A DNA stretch of 64,000 nt from Sphingomonas phyllosphaerae FA2 (GTDB taxonomy: Bacteria > Pseudomonadota > Alphaproteobacteria > Sphingomonadales > Sphingomonadaceae), in NCBI RefSeq assembly GCF_000427645.1, contig NZ_KE386571.1, positions 3,734,895 through 3,798,894 of the forward strand, written 5' to 3'. The notes beneath the pieces were generated by a model that was given only the letters and a program-made list of their open reading frames with translations, was not told where the DNA came from and did not search any database. This document shows positions 1-8,999 of this stretch, piece by piece. A program made the translations under genes and the position numbers. Every line of letters starts with the position of its first letter. Positions within the stretch are counted from its first letter, which is position 1.

Positions 1-2
1 GC

Positions 3-317
3 TTCCATATTTTGACGCCCCATCGCGATGCGGTCAGCTCGATCCTGACTGGCGCGGCGGCTGATGCAGGGACGCTGCTGTTTTTCAACCGCGTGTCCGT
101 CGAGGAGCACCGCTGGACGCTGATCGCCGCAGGCCTCAATCATCGCGGCGCACGTGCTCGAAATCTCGCCGAGGCGATCTCTCAGGCGTTCGTCACCGCC
201 GCCCCGGCGTGGCTGAGCGACGCTGACCCCGATCTCGCCAGCACCCGTGCCGCGATCGAGGCCTCGCTGCCTTATGACGATCTGGCGCTCGCCGCCTTCG
301 CGATGAGCGATCGCTGA
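3..317 (+). CDS. C-terminal part of an unidentified protein (5' end outside window)
   Basis: The frame is open to the left edge, so only the last 104 residues are visible. The sequence is Ala-rich and looks helical throughout, with no catalytic or metal-binding motif, signal peptide or membrane segment. It ends about 90 bases before a YciI-type gene on the same strand. A helical C-terminal ligand domain of a TetR-type regulator would fit both composition and position, but no helix-turn-helix is inside the window, so this is only a guess. No function is assigned. Confidence 0.6.
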   Translation, partial: FHILTPHRDAVSSILTGAAADAGTLLFFNRVSVEEHRWTLIAAGLNHRGARARNLAEAISQAFVTAAPAWLSDADPDLASTRAAIEASLPYDDLALAAFAMSDR

Positions 318-406
318 GGGCACCCTGGCTCACCGCATACGGTGTGGGCGAAGGACAGTGGAACCATGATTGGCCGGCCCCAGGGTTACCCACCAGGAGA
401 GCAACG

Positions 407-754
407 ATGACCACAGCCGTGACGACAAGCGACCCAAGCGCTGTGGGGCCAACGCCTCTGCTGTTCGTCGCCGTATTGACCTACCTGCGGCCGCTCGAGG
501 ACATGGATGAGGCTGGTCCTGACCATGTCGCCTGGCTCCGCCGCGGTTACGACGCGGGCAGGTTGCTGGCGAGCGGGCGACGCGTGCCGCGCACTGGCGG
601 TGTCATCATCGCGCGTGGAACGGATGTAGCGGAGGTCGAGGCATACCTGCGCACCGATCCCTTTCAACAGCGTGGGCTCGCCGTTGCTGATATCTATCCG
701 TTCGAGGCTGTGATGCTGACCGACCCCATGAGGGCAGCGTTGGCTACCGTCTGA
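407..754 (+). CDS. YciI-family (YCII-related) protein
   Basis: 115 residues, a usual size for a single YCII-related ferredoxin-like domain. The chain starts with a beta strand (LLFVAVLTYLRP), then a helical segment with the typical HVAWLRRGYDAGRLLASG block, a GGVIIARG strand, and a C-terminal DPFQQRGLAVADIYPFEAV segment matching the family's DPF...gl pattern. YciI proteins are small cytosolic proteins of poorly defined enzymatic role, often beside oxidoreductases or regulators. An upstream ATG at 344 is in frame, but the ATG at 407 has a good AGGAGA ribosome site and was chosen. It ends 15 bases before an aldo/keto reductase on the same strand, so the two are probably one transcript. Confidence 0.85.
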   Translation: MTTAVTTSDPSAVGPTPLLFVAVLTYLRPLEDMDEAGPDHVAWLRRGYDAGRLLASGRRVPRTGGVIIARGTDVAEVEAYLRTDPFQQRGLAVADIYPFEAVMLTDPMRAALATV

Positions 755-769
755 GATTAGGAAACAATC

Positions 770-1834
770 ATGACCGAAACTCCGACAACACCGCTCCCGC
801 TTCGCAAACTTGGCGGCCTGGAAGCTACTGCACTTGGCATGGGCGTGATGAACATCGTTCATGCTTATGGTCCGCCGATCGATCGTAGCGAGGCCATACG
901 GCTCGTGCGTCACGCCTTCGAGCGCGGCGTGCGATTCTTCGACACTGCCGAGGTTTACGGGCCATTTGTTGCCGAGGAGATCTTTGGCGAGGCGCTTGCC
1001 TCGAAGCGCGAAGAGTACGTGCTCTGTACTAAGTTCGGATTTCAGTTCGACGGCAGCGGCAAGCCGGCGGGACTGAACAGTAGGCCCGCTCATATTCGTC
1101 AAGCGCTCGAAGGATCGCTGCGTCGTTTGCGTACCGACCATGTCGATTTGCTCTACCAGCACCGGATTGATCCCGAGGTGCCGATCGAGGATGTCGCTGG
1201 CACGGTCGGCGATCTGATCCGCGAGGGCAAGGTCGGTCATCTCGGCTTGTCTGGCGCTGGCGCCGCTACCATTCGCCGCGCGCATGCCGTCCAGCCGGTC
1301 GCGGCGGTGGAGAACCACTACAACTTCTTCACCCGCGAGCAGGAGCCCGAGGTGTTGCCGGTGTGCGAGGAATTGGGAGTTGGCTTCGTTGCCTACAGCC
1401 CGCTCGGCATGGGATATTTGACGGGTACGGTTGCCGCCGAGACCGAGCTCCTCAAAGGCGATCTGCGTGCCCAATTTCCGCGCTTCACGACCGAGGCACG
1501 GCGTGCCAATTGGAAGGCTATCGAGCTCCTGCGTCAGTGCGGCTACCCGAGGGGCGCGACGCCGGCGCAGGTCGCGCTTGCCTGGCTGATGGCGCGCAAG
1601 CCATGGATTGTCCCGATCTTCGGCACCACCAAGGTCGCCCATGTCGACGAGAATCTGGCGGCGCTGCATATCAAGCTGTCGTCTGAGGAGATGCAGGCCT
1701 TAGAGGACGGCTTTGCCGCGATCTCGATCGAAGGGGCAAGCAGCGGTCCGTCGCAGCTTGCTGCCATCGATATCGGGGCCAAAGCAGGCACCAGCTCCTT
1801 GGGCACGCGCGGATTGTCGCCACTGCCGGCATGA
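770..1834 (+). CDS. Aldo/keto reductase
   Basis: 354 residues, (beta/alpha)8 NADPH-dependent aldo/keto reductase of the Tas/AKR13-like bacterial group. The catalytic tetrad is visible: Asp and Tyr in FFDTAEVYGP, Lys in CTKFGF, and His in LLYQHRID. The C-terminal cofactor part carries WIVPIFGTTKVAHVDENLAA, the family's pattern for the adenosine phosphate site. An AGGAAA ribosome site precedes the ATG. It follows the YciI gene closely. The last roughly 30 residues (from about SSGPSQLAA) are low-complexity and go beyond the usual domain end. Substrate is unknown. A paralogue lies at 29276-30256. Confidence 0.93.
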   Translation: MTETPTTPLPLRKLGGLEATALGMGVMNIVHAYGPPIDRSEAIRLVRHAFERGVRFFDTAEVYGPFVAEEIFGEALASKREEYVLCTKFGFQFDGSGKPAGLNSRPAHIRQALEGSLRRLRTDHVDLLYQHRIDPEVPIEDVAGTVGDLIREGKVGHLGLSGAGAATIRRAHAVQPVAAVENHYNFFTREQEPEVLPVCEELGVGFVAYSPLGMGYLTGTVAAETELLKGDLRAQFPRFTTEARRANWKAIELLRQCGYPRGATPAQVALAWLMARKPWIVPIFGTTKVAHVDENLAALHIKLSSEEMQALEDGFAAISIEGASSGPSQLAAIDIGAKAGTSSLGTRGLSPLPA

Positions 1835-1899
1835 AAGCGGGGCGCCTGCTATTCTGCCGGCGCAAGCTCCCGCCTCATACCGGTCATGGTCTAGCGGAA

Positions 1900-1925
1900 C
1901 CCAGCGCCTGCGGACAGGCGCTGGG
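1900..1925. terminator. Hairpin between convergent genes
   Basis: Perfect 11-bp stem (CCCAGCGCCTG / CAGGCGCTGGG) with a 4-base loop in the 140-bp gap between the convergent aldo/keto reductase and the molybdenum-subunit operon. No clear T tract follows on either strand, so it could be a weak bidirectional terminator. Confidence 0.5.
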
Positions 1926-1973
1926 CGGCCGAGCACCGGCATGTCGTCGGCGACGCCCGGCATCCTCGCGCGA

Positions 1974-4226
1974 TCACGTTAGGGCGGGCAGGCGAGTGAG
2001 GTGCTTATCCAGCGTGATAGGATAGTCCCGAACGCGTACTCCGGTGGCATTGTAGACCGCGTTGGCGATCGCCGGGGCGACACCAGAGATCCCCAGTTCC
2101 CCGACGCCCTTCGCTTTCAGCGGCGACATCGTGGGGTCCAGTTCGTCGAGGAAGATCACCTCCTGATGCGGAATGTCGGCATGGACCGGCACCTCGTACC
2201 CAGCGAGGTCGTGATTGACGAAGAAGCCGAACCTTTTGTCGACCGCCAGCTCTTCCATCAGCGCCGCGCCTGCACCCATCGTCATGCCGCCGATGATCTG
2301 GCTGCGCGCGGTCAACGGGTTGAGGATACGCCCAGCCGCGCAGACTGCCAACATTCGGCGGAGGCGGATCTCACCCGTATAAGCGTCGACCGCCACTTCG
2401 GCGAAGTGCGCACCGAAGGTCTGCTGCTCGAACCGCTTTGACAGATCACCAAATTCGATCCGATCCTCGACCGTGATCGGTCCTGCCTTTACTGCGTCTT
2501 TCAGAGGCACGCGGCGGTTGCCCGACCGCACTTCGCCGTCGGTGAACTCGGCATCAGCCGAGTTGACGCCCAGTCGGCTTGCCACCGCCTCGCGCAACTT
2601 CACGCAGGCAGCATAGACGCCGGCGGTGACTGTGGCCGCCCCGGCTTGACCGCCTCCGCCGAACGAGTCCGGGAATTGGCTGTCGCCCAAACGAACGACG
2701 ACGCGATCGAGGGGGAGGCCCATCATTTCCGCCGCGGTCTGCCCGACAATGGTATAGCTGCCGGTGCCCATGTCGGTCATGCTCGTCTCGATCGACACCA
2801 AACCGTCAGTCCTGAGCGTTGCGCGTGCGCCTGCGGCCTGGATCGGCGCACCGCGGATGGCGGAAGCCATACCCATGCCGATCAGAAGGTTACCCTCGCG
2901 CCGTGCCGCCGGCACGCCGCTTCGTTTGCTCCAGCCGAAACGATCAGCCCCCGTGCGCAGACATTGCACGAGCTGACGCGTAGAAAAGGGCTTCGGGCCA
3001 GCCGACTTATCGGCCTGACTAGTGCCGCCCTGCGGGTCGGTCCCGCCCCTGCCGGGATCGGCAGGGACAACCTGCATGTCGTTGCGGATGCGCAACTCAA
3101 CCGGATCCATACCGAGCTTCTCGGCGAGTTCGTCCATGGCGATCTCGATCGCCATCATGCCGCTCGCCTCTCCCGGTGCGCGCATGGCGCTGCCTTCCGG
3201 AAGGTCGAGGGTCGCCAACCGTGTTGCGATGAGCCGGTTGGCTCCGGCGTAGAGCATTTCGGTCTGGTCCGCCGCAGCCTCTGCCATTCCTCCGGGCACG
3301 TTGCCCGACCAACTCTCGTGCGCAATCGCGGTTAGCCGTCCATCGCGGCCCGCACCCAGCCGCACGCGCTGGATGGTGGCAGGGCGATGTGTCGTGTTGT
3401 TCGGCATCAACGGTCGGGTCAGCGCCACCTTGACGGCACGGTTCGCCTTGCGTGCACCAAGCGCAGCCAGCACCGCGTCCGAATTCACACTGCCTTTTCC
3501 GCCGAAGCCACCGCCAATGTAGCTGGCGACGATGCGAATCTTCTCCGGCGGCACGCCGATCTTGCCCGACAGGTCACGTACCGCCCAGCCGACGATCTGC
3601 TGAGCGGACCAAAGTGTGAGCTGGTCACCGTCCCACCGCGCAATCGTGGCATGGGGCTCCATCATCATGTGGCTGTGGTCGGGAGTTGTGTACGTGCTGT
3701 CCACGGTGACCGCTGCGGTCGCGAGCGCCTTGTCGACATCGCCGATGCGGATGTCAGGCTTGTCCTTGGGACGGCTCGCTCCTGCACGCGCGGCGGTCAG
3801 GTCGAAGGCGCCGTCCACGCGCGAATAGTCTACCCGGAGGAGCTGGGCCGCCGCGCGCGCCTGCTCGAACGTCTCGGCGACCACTAGCGCGATCGCCTGA
3901 TGGTAATGCTGAATATCGGGTCCAGCGAGCGGCTTCGCCTTGTAGAAGCCGGACGCCTTCACCGGTGACGTGTTCGCCGCGGTGACAACCGCCAACACGC
4001 CTGGCGCCCCTTCCGCTGCGGAAGTGTCCATGCGCGCAATCCGGCCCTTAGCCACGGCCGACCCAACGACGTAGCCATAGGCCGCGTCGGGTGCGGCGTC
4101 GTGCTGCTCGTAGGAGTAGACCGCCCGGCCGGTGGTCTTGAGAGGCCCTTCGATTCGCGGGTGCGGCCGTCCGATCACCCGCTCCCGGTCGATCGGATTG
4201 ATGCCGGCAGGGGTGTCGAACTTCAT
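1974..4226 (-). CDS. Aldehyde oxidoreductase molybdenum-binding subunit, second tandem copy (PaoC-like)
   Basis: 750 residues, xanthine oxidase family, Mo-cofactor subunit resembling E. coli PaoC/YagR (732 aa). The catalytic Glu in KGVGELG is at about residue 710, 41 residues from the end, the same offset as PaoC Glu692. GGGFGGK (Mo site), GQAGAATVTAG and the FAAHF/FGAHFAEV-type segment are present. Partners are the FAD and 2Fe-2S subunits encoded upstream. An open frame continues 5', but the ATG at 4226 has a GGAG site 8 bases upstream and gives the N-terminus MKFDTPAG shared by both paralogues. It lies 22 bases after the stop of a homologous Mo subunit. Two Mo subunits in one operon suggest alternative complexes with different aldehyde specificity (inference). 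Confidence 0.92.
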   Translation of the reverse strand: MKFDTPAGINPIDRERVIGRPHPRIEGPLKTTGRAVYSYEQHDAAPDAAYGYVVGSAVAKGRIARMDTSAAEGAPGVLAVVTAANTSPVKASGFYKAKPLAGPDIQHYHQAIALVVAETFEQARAAAQLLRVDYSRVDGAFDLTAARAGASRPKDKPDIRIGDVDKALATAAVTVDSTYTTPDHSHMMMEPHATIARWDGDQLTLWSAQQIVGWAVRDLSGKIGVPPEKIRIVASYIGGGFGGKGSVNSDAVLAALGARKANRAVKVALTRPLMPNNTTHRPATIQRVRLGAGRDGRLTAIAHESWSGNVPGGMAEAAADQTEMLYAGANRLIATRLATLDLPEGSAMRAPGEASGMMAIEIAMDELAEKLGMDPVELRIRNDMQVVPADPGRGGTDPQGGTSQADKSAGPKPFSTRQLVQCLRTGADRFGWSKRSGVPAARREGNLLIGMGMASAIRGAPIQAAGARATLRTDGLVSIETSMTDMGTGSYTIVGQTAAEMMGLPLDRVVVRLGDSQFPDSFGGGGQAGAATVTAGVYAACVKLREAVASRLGVNSADAEFTDGEVRSGNRRVPLKDAVKAGPITVEDRIEFGDLSKRFEQQTFGAHFAEVAVDAYTGEIRLRRMLAVCAAGRILNPLTARSQIIGGMTMGAGAALMEELAVDKRFGFFVNHDLAGYEVPVHADIPHQEVIFLDELDPTMSPLKAKGVGELGISGVAPAIANAVYNATGVRVRDYPITLDKHLTRLPALT

Positions 4227-4248
4227 AGCCATTTCTCCAAGCCTTACT

Positions 4249-6471
4249 TCAGGCGACCTGCGGGAGCTTCTCGAGGTGTTTATCGAGCGTAATCGGATAG
4301 TCCCGCACACGCACGCCGGTGGCGTTGTAGATGGCATTGGCGATCGCCGCGCCGACGCCGCACAGCCCCAGCTCACCGACACCCTTCGCCTTCATCGGTG
4401 ACGATTTGTCGTCTGGGTGGTCGAGGAAGATTACGTCCTGGTGCGGGATGTCGGCGTGGACAGGCACCTCGTAGGTAGCAAGGTCGTGGTTGATGAACAG
4501 GCCGAAGCGCTTGTCGACTGCCAGCTCCTCCATCAGCGCACCACCGACTCCCATGGTCATCGCTCCGATCACCTGGCTGCGCGCTGACTTGGGATTGAGG
4601 ATGCGGCCGGCATCGCAAACCGCCAGCATCCGACGCACACGCGTTTCGCCCGTGTAGATGTTTACGCCGACCTCGACGAAATGAGCGGCAAAGGTCGACT
4701 GCTGCCAACGCTTTCCCATGTCGGTCGGATCAAACCCGTCCTCGCCCGTGATCGGACCCGCCTGAGCAGCGTCCTTCAACGTGGCACTGCGGCTGCCGGC
4801 TGTCACCTTGCCGTCCGCGAACGCGACCTCGGGGGAGGCAAAGCCAAGCCGCTGCGCGATCGCCTCTCGCAGCTTAAGACAGGCGGCGTAGAGGCCCGCG
4901 GTAGAGTTGTTCGCACCCCACTGGCCGCCCGAACCAGCTGAAACCGGAAAGTCGCTGTCGCCGAGGCGAACGTTGACGTCCTGCACGCGCACGCCCATCA
5001 TCTCCGCCGCGGTCTGGGCAAGAATGGTATAGGTGCCGGTGCCGATATCGGTCATGTCGGTTTCGACCGTCAGACGACCATCCCGCTCCAACCGAATGCG
5101 GGCCGCCGACTTCGTCAGCTGGTTGTTCCGGAAGCCGCCCGCGACGCCCATGCCGACCAGCCACTTACCGTCGCGGACTTGCGCCGGCTTTGGGTTGCGT
5201 TGTGACCAACCGAAGCGCTCCGCGCCCGTTCGCAGGCATTCCACGTAGTGGCGCTCGGAAAACGGATGGTTCGGCTTTTCGGGATCAACCTGAGTGTCGT
5301 TGATGACGCGCAGCTCGACCGGGTCCATGCGGAGCGCCTCGGCAAGTTCGTCCATCGCCATTTCGAGTACCATCAGGCCCGGCGCCTCGCCCGGCGCGCG
5401 CATGGCGTTGCCCTCTGGGAGATCCAGCACCGCGAGCTTCAGGTAGGTCTCGCGGTTGGGCGCGGCATAGAACAGCTTGGTCTGCGATACCGCCGTCTCG
5501 GGCTTGCCGTCCGGCAAATTGCCGCTCGTGGACGAATGGGCGATCGCCGTCAGCCTCCCGTCACGGTTGGCGCCAAGCCGAACGCGTTGGATCGTTGCTG
5601 GCCGATGCGTGGTGTTGTTCGCCATCATAGGTCGCGAGAGCGCGACCTTGACCGGCCGCCTGGCCGCTTTCGCACCGAGCGCCGCGAGCACCACGTCGGC
5701 CCGGATGAACAGCTTGCCCCCGAAACCGCCACCGATGAAGGGGGAGTCAACCCGTAGCTTCTCCGGCGGGATCGACAACGCCTTGGCGAGGTCGCGCTTG
5801 CTCCACGCAATCATCTGATTGGAGGTCCAGACGGTCAACCGGTCGCCGCTCCATGCCGCGATCGAGGCGTGCGGCTCCATCATCGCGTGAGTCTCGTCCG
5901 GCGTAGTGTAGGTCTGGTCGACCTTCACTGGCGCGGCGGCAAACGCCCCCGCAAAGTCGCCCACCCGATCAATCGGCGGTGCCGATGATCCCTCGCCACT
6001 GCTTCCACCTTTCAGCGGCGCGTGGGGCTCCTCCTTGGCGAGATCATATTTTCCCGGAGTGCGCGTGTACTCGGTTCGGATCAGCGCGGCTGCGCTACGC
6101 GCCTGCTCAAACGTTTCGGCGACAACGATGGCGATCGCCTGGTGATAGTGCTGGATCGCCGCGCCTCCGAACAGCGTGGCCGTATTCTGCGGCCCGTTCG
6201 GCAGCGGCTTGGCGACGTCCAGTGTGGTCAGCACCGTCACCACACCCGGCGCGCGCTTTGCGTCCGCCGTATCCATGCGCGTGATGCTGCCCTTGGCGAT
6301 CGCCGACCCAACGACGTAGCCATAGGCCTGATCGGGAGCGACGTCGTGCCGCTCATAAGCGTAGGGGGCGGTGCCAGTGGTCTTGAGGGGACCATCGATC
6401 CGATCGACTGCCTTACCGACGACCTTGAGCTGATCGATCGGATTAGTGCCCGCGGGCTGATCGAACTTCAT
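4249..6471 (-). CDS. paoC: Aldehyde oxidoreductase molybdenum-binding subunit, first copy (PaoC-like)
   Basis: 740 residues, xanthine oxidase-family Mo subunit of the PaoC type. The chain begins MKFDQPAGTNPID, carries GGGFGGK and the C-terminal KGVGELG with its catalytic Glu at about residue 700. Its start overlaps the stop of the FAD subunit by four bases (ATGA), so translation is coupled. It shares the whole domain layout with the following gene and with the Mo subunit at 40018-42228. In the PaoABC enzyme the substrate aldehyde is oxidised at Mo, and electrons pass through 2Fe-2S clusters to FAD. The periplasmic location is set by the Tat signal on the small subunit, and none is present here. 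Confidence 0.93.
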   Translation of the reverse strand: MKFDQPAGTNPIDQLKVVGKAVDRIDGPLKTTGTAPYAYERHDVAPDQAYGYVVGSAIAKGSITRMDTADAKRAPGVVTVLTTLDVAKPLPNGPQNTATLFGGAAIQHYHQAIAIVVAETFEQARSAAALIRTEYTRTPGKYDLAKEEPHAPLKGGSSGEGSSAPPIDRVGDFAGAFAAAPVKVDQTYTTPDETHAMMEPHASIAAWSGDRLTVWTSNQMIAWSKRDLAKALSIPPEKLRVDSPFIGGGFGGKLFIRADVVLAALGAKAARRPVKVALSRPMMANNTTHRPATIQRVRLGANRDGRLTAIAHSSTSGNLPDGKPETAVSQTKLFYAAPNRETYLKLAVLDLPEGNAMRAPGEAPGLMVLEMAMDELAEALRMDPVELRVINDTQVDPEKPNHPFSERHYVECLRTGAERFGWSQRNPKPAQVRDGKWLVGMGVAGGFRNNQLTKSAARIRLERDGRLTVETDMTDIGTGTYTILAQTAAEMMGVRVQDVNVRLGDSDFPVSAGSGGQWGANNSTAGLYAACLKLREAIAQRLGFASPEVAFADGKVTAGSRSATLKDAAQAGPITGEDGFDPTDMGKRWQQSTFAAHFVEVGVNIYTGETRVRRMLAVCDAGRILNPKSARSQVIGAMTMGVGGALMEELAVDKRFGLFINHDLATYEVPVHADIPHQDVIFLDHPDDKSSPMKAKGVGELGLCGVGAAIANAIYNATGVRVRDYPITLDKHLEKLPQVA

Positions 6472-7421
6472 GCTGCCTTAGCCTCTGCCATCACGGCCGC
6501 CAGGGTGCGCTCGACTAGAGGCACCTTGAACCTGTTGTCCTCGGTCGGCCGCGCGCCAGCGAGGAGCGCGGCTGCAGCAGCCTTTGCGCCCTGTGGCATC
6601 GCTGCATCGGCAGCTGCGACCCGCCACGGTTTAGGCGCGATGCCGCCTACCGCGAAGCGCCCGGAGCCATCGGGCTGGATTACCGCAGCCACAGACACCA
6701 GTGCATAGGCGTAGGACGCGCGGTCGCGCACCTTCTGGTAGAAATGCTGTCCGCCAAGCGGGCGAGGCAGGGTGACGCCGGTAATCAGCTCGCCGCGTCG
6801 CAAATTCGTCTCAATATGCGGCGTGTCGCCCCACAGGCGATGGAAATCGCCAATCGGAATCGACCGCGTCTGACCCTGCGGATCCACGGTCTCCACGGAT
6901 GCGTCGAGCACCCGCATCGCCTGGGCCATGTCGCCGGGATAGGTGGCAATGCAGGCGTCCGACGTGCCAACAATCCCGAGCTGGCGCGAATAGCCGCCAA
7001 GCGCCGAGCAGCCCGAACCCGGCTTGCGCTTGTTGCACGGCATGTTGGGATCGTAGAAATAGGGGCAGCGGGTGCGCTGGAGCAGGTTGCCTGCGGTCGT
7101 CGCCTTGTTGCGCAGCTGGCCGCTGGCACCTGCGACGATCGCGCGGGTCAGCACGCCATAGTCGCGGCGCACGCGAGGATCTGAAGCGGTCGCAGTGTTG
7201 GTGGCGAAGGCACCGATCCGCAGCCCACCGCCACTCGTCGGTTCAATCCGGTCCAGTTTTAGATCCTGGATGTCGACGAGATGCGTTGGCGTCTCGATCT
7301 CTAGCTTCATCAGGTCGAGGAGGTTGGTGCCGCCCGCGATGAACTTGGCGCCCGGGGTGCGTGCCACTGCCGCGGCAGCCTCCGCCGGTGTCTTGGCGCG
7401 CTCGTACGTGAAGGGCTTCAT
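6468..7421 (-). CDS. paoB: Aldehyde oxidoreductase FAD-binding subunit (PaoB-like)
   Basis: 317 residues, almost the length of E. coli PaoB/YagS. The FAD-binding PCMH-type domain starts with GAKFIAGGTNLLDLMK. The Cys-rich insert TRCPYFYDPNMPCNKRKPG..C, around residues 115-140, matches the extra 4Fe-4S cluster site known in PaoB. The CO dehydrogenase flavoprotein C-terminal domain follows (SYAYALVSVAAV). Its ATG overlaps the stop of the 2Fe-2S subunit (ATGA) and its own stop overlaps the next start, so the three genes are translationally coupled. It passes electrons from the iron-sulphur clusters to an external acceptor. Confidence 0.93.
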   Translation of the reverse strand: MKPFTYERAKTPAEAAAAVARTPGAKFIAGGTNLLDLMKLEIETPTHLVDIQDLKLDRIEPTSGGGLRIGAFATNTATASDPRVRRDYGVLTRAIVAGASGQLRNKATTAGNLLQRTRCPYFYDPNMPCNKRKPGSGCSALGGYSRQLGIVGTSDACIATYPGDMAQAMRVLDASVETVDPQGQTRSIPIGDFHRLWGDTPHIETNLRRGELITGVTLPRPLGGQHFYQKVRDRASYAYALVSVAAVIQPDGSGRFAVGGIAPKPWRVAAADAAMPQGAKAAAAALLAGARPTEDNRFKVPLVERTLAAVMAEAKAA

Positions 7422-8053
7422 GCGCTCGCTCCCGCGACTTCGGTCATCGCCTCGAGGATGTTGGAATAGGCACCGCAGCGGCAGATGTTGCCGCTCATCC
7501 GCTCGCGCATCTCGTCGTTCGTAGCTTGCGGTCGGGCGGTGACATCCGCCATGGCGTGGCTCGGCACGCCGGCTTTGATCTCACCGAGTACCGCGACGGC
7601 CGAGCAGATCTGGCCTGGGGTGCAATAGCCGCACTGGTAGCCATCGTGTTTGACGAACGCGGCTTGCATCGGGTGCAGCTTATCGGGTGTGCCGAGACCT
7701 TCGATCGTAGTGATCTCGTCGCCCTCGTGCATCACCGCCAGACTGAGGCAGGAGTTGATCCGCGTACCCCCTACCATGACGGTGCAGGCTCCGCACTGTC
7801 CATGGTCACAGCCCTTCTTAGACCCGGTCAGCTCAAGGTGCTCGCGCAAGGCATCGAGAAGGGTGGTACGCGTGTCGATCTCCAGTGAATGGCGCTTGCC
7901 GTTCACACTCATCGTCACCTTCATCGATGCCGGTGCAGGCTGCGCCGGGCCCGGCTGCGCGTCGGCGACGGAAATGGTGGTCAGCGCTGCGGTGGCAGCA
8001 CTGCCAACCAACAGACCGCGACGGGAAATCTCTGTTTCGCCGGCCTGATCCAT
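7418..8053 (-). CDS. paoA: Aldehyde oxidoreductase 2Fe-2S subunit with Tat signal (PaoA-like)
   Basis: 211 residues from the chosen ATG. The N-terminus carries a twin-arginine signal (SRRGLLVGSAATAA), which exports the folded complex to the periplasm. The N-terminal plant-type 2Fe-2S motif (CDHGQCGACTV) and the C-terminal all-helical 2Fe-2S domain (CGYCTPGQIC and NICRCGAY) are both complete. An ATG at 8071 is in frame but has no ribosome site, while 8053 has GAGG 9 bases upstream. This is the first gene of a four-gene operon. The 160-bp gap to the YkgJ gene upstream probably holds the promoter, though read-through from the pump/XdhC operon is possible. Confidence 0.93.
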   Translation of the reverse strand: MDQAGETEISRRGLLVGSAATAALTTISVADAQPGPAQPAPASMKVTMSVNGKRHSLEIDTRTTLLDALREHLELTGSKKGCDHGQCGACTVMVGGTRINSCLSLAVMHEGDEITTIEGLGTPDKLHPMQAAFVKHDGYQCGYCTPGQICSAVAVLGEIKAGVPSHAMADVTARPQATNDEMRERMSGNICRCGAYSNILEAMTEVAGASA

Positions 8054-8216
8054 GACGGCTTTCCTCTTCATGCTGGCCGACGTGCGCGCCGGCGGTTTAG
8101 GGCCGAGACATCGCGGACCGAGGCAGCGCCAATCGATCCAAGCTCCCGTCGATGATACTTAAACGCACGTTACCACGCTTGGTTTGAGCGGATTACATAC
8201 GACAATCAGCATGAAG

Positions 8217-8999
8217 CTATATCGCTGGCTCATCAATCGATCGCTGCAAGGACAGGTACTCGGCACCCTCCAGATCTTTTACGGCGCATGCCGTCCCGCC
8301 TGCAGCGCCGATCATCTCTCGAACGGGCACCGACGGCGACGCGACGCTCCAAAATGAGCTACAGCAATCAGACGGCAGCGAGACTGCGCTAACCTTCAAC
8401 AGCGCTGAGACCAGCAGGCGTTGATCGATGTGCCAGATTACGAAGCCCTCGTTCGCCAACGCCGCGACGTTGATCCCGAGAAGGTCTGTCAGGTGCAGCT
8501 TCCGCGACATATCGCTGATGCCCTCGCGACGCGCCAAAGTTATGGCGTCGACGATCTCCGGGTCTGCAACGGTGCAGTCGTCTCGAACCAGTAGCGGCTT
8601 ATTCGATAGCCATGCTTCAGGAGGGCAAAGCCGAGCTGACGGGTCGACATCAGCGTCCGGGCGCAGTTCGGCGGGGTAGATCCGACAGGTCGCGGGACGT
8701 CGGTCATATGCTCCACAAAGCTTGTTGGGGAGCAGATTGGGACATGGCCCGGTGAACGCCGCTACCAAGGTCACCCGCACTCTGATCGGCAATGAAAGGC
8801 TGTTCGCGGCGAAGCTCCGCTCCCGACGGAACACATTAGCGGTGTCAGCCTCGTTTACGGGGAGATCCGGCGTCGCATCACACATGACTTGGACAATGCC
8901 GCCACCCTCAAGCCATTGGATTGCTTCACGGATACTCAGCGGAAGGCGCAGTGAGTTGCAGCACCGCCCGCAGGCTGTGCAGTCGAAGTGAAGCCTCAT
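8217..8999 (-). CDS. YkgJ-type cysteine-cluster protein
   Basis: 260 residues. The N-terminal half has the cysteine pattern of the YkgJ/CxxCxxCC family (CTACGRCCNSLRLPLS, later GPCPNLL.., KLCGAYDRRPATCRIYP), which binds zinc or an iron-sulphur cluster. The C-terminal half is unassigned and contains further Cys residues. The start overlaps the XdhC stop by four bases (ATGA), making it the last gene of the pump-XdhC operon. Pairing with XdhC just upstream of a Mo-enzyme operon suggests a role in enzyme maturation or redox homeostasis, which is inference only. Confidence 0.8.
   Translation of the reverse strand: MRLHFDCTACGRCCNSLRLPLSIREAIQWLEGGGIVQVMCDATPDLPVNEADTANVFRRERSFAANSLSLPIRVRVTLVAAFTGPCPNLLPNKLCGAYDRRPATCRIYPAELRPDADVDPSARLCPPEAWLSNKPLLVRDDCTVADPEIVDAITLARREGISDMSRKLHLTDLLGINVAALANEGFVIWHIDQRLLVSALLKVSAVSLPSDCCSSFWSVASPSVPVREMIGAAGGTACAVKDLEGAEYLSLQRSIDEPAI

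Noticed and set aside
386..1669. 427-residue open frame on the minus strand opposite the YciI and aldo/keto reductase genes
   Set aside because: It is antisense to two well-supported genes, has no domain and shows the composition of a shadow frame in GC-rich DNA.
2646..3887. Plus-strand open frames of 229 and 166 codons inside the Mo-subunit gene
   Set aside because: Shadow frames of a coding strand with intact active-site motifs; no independent features.
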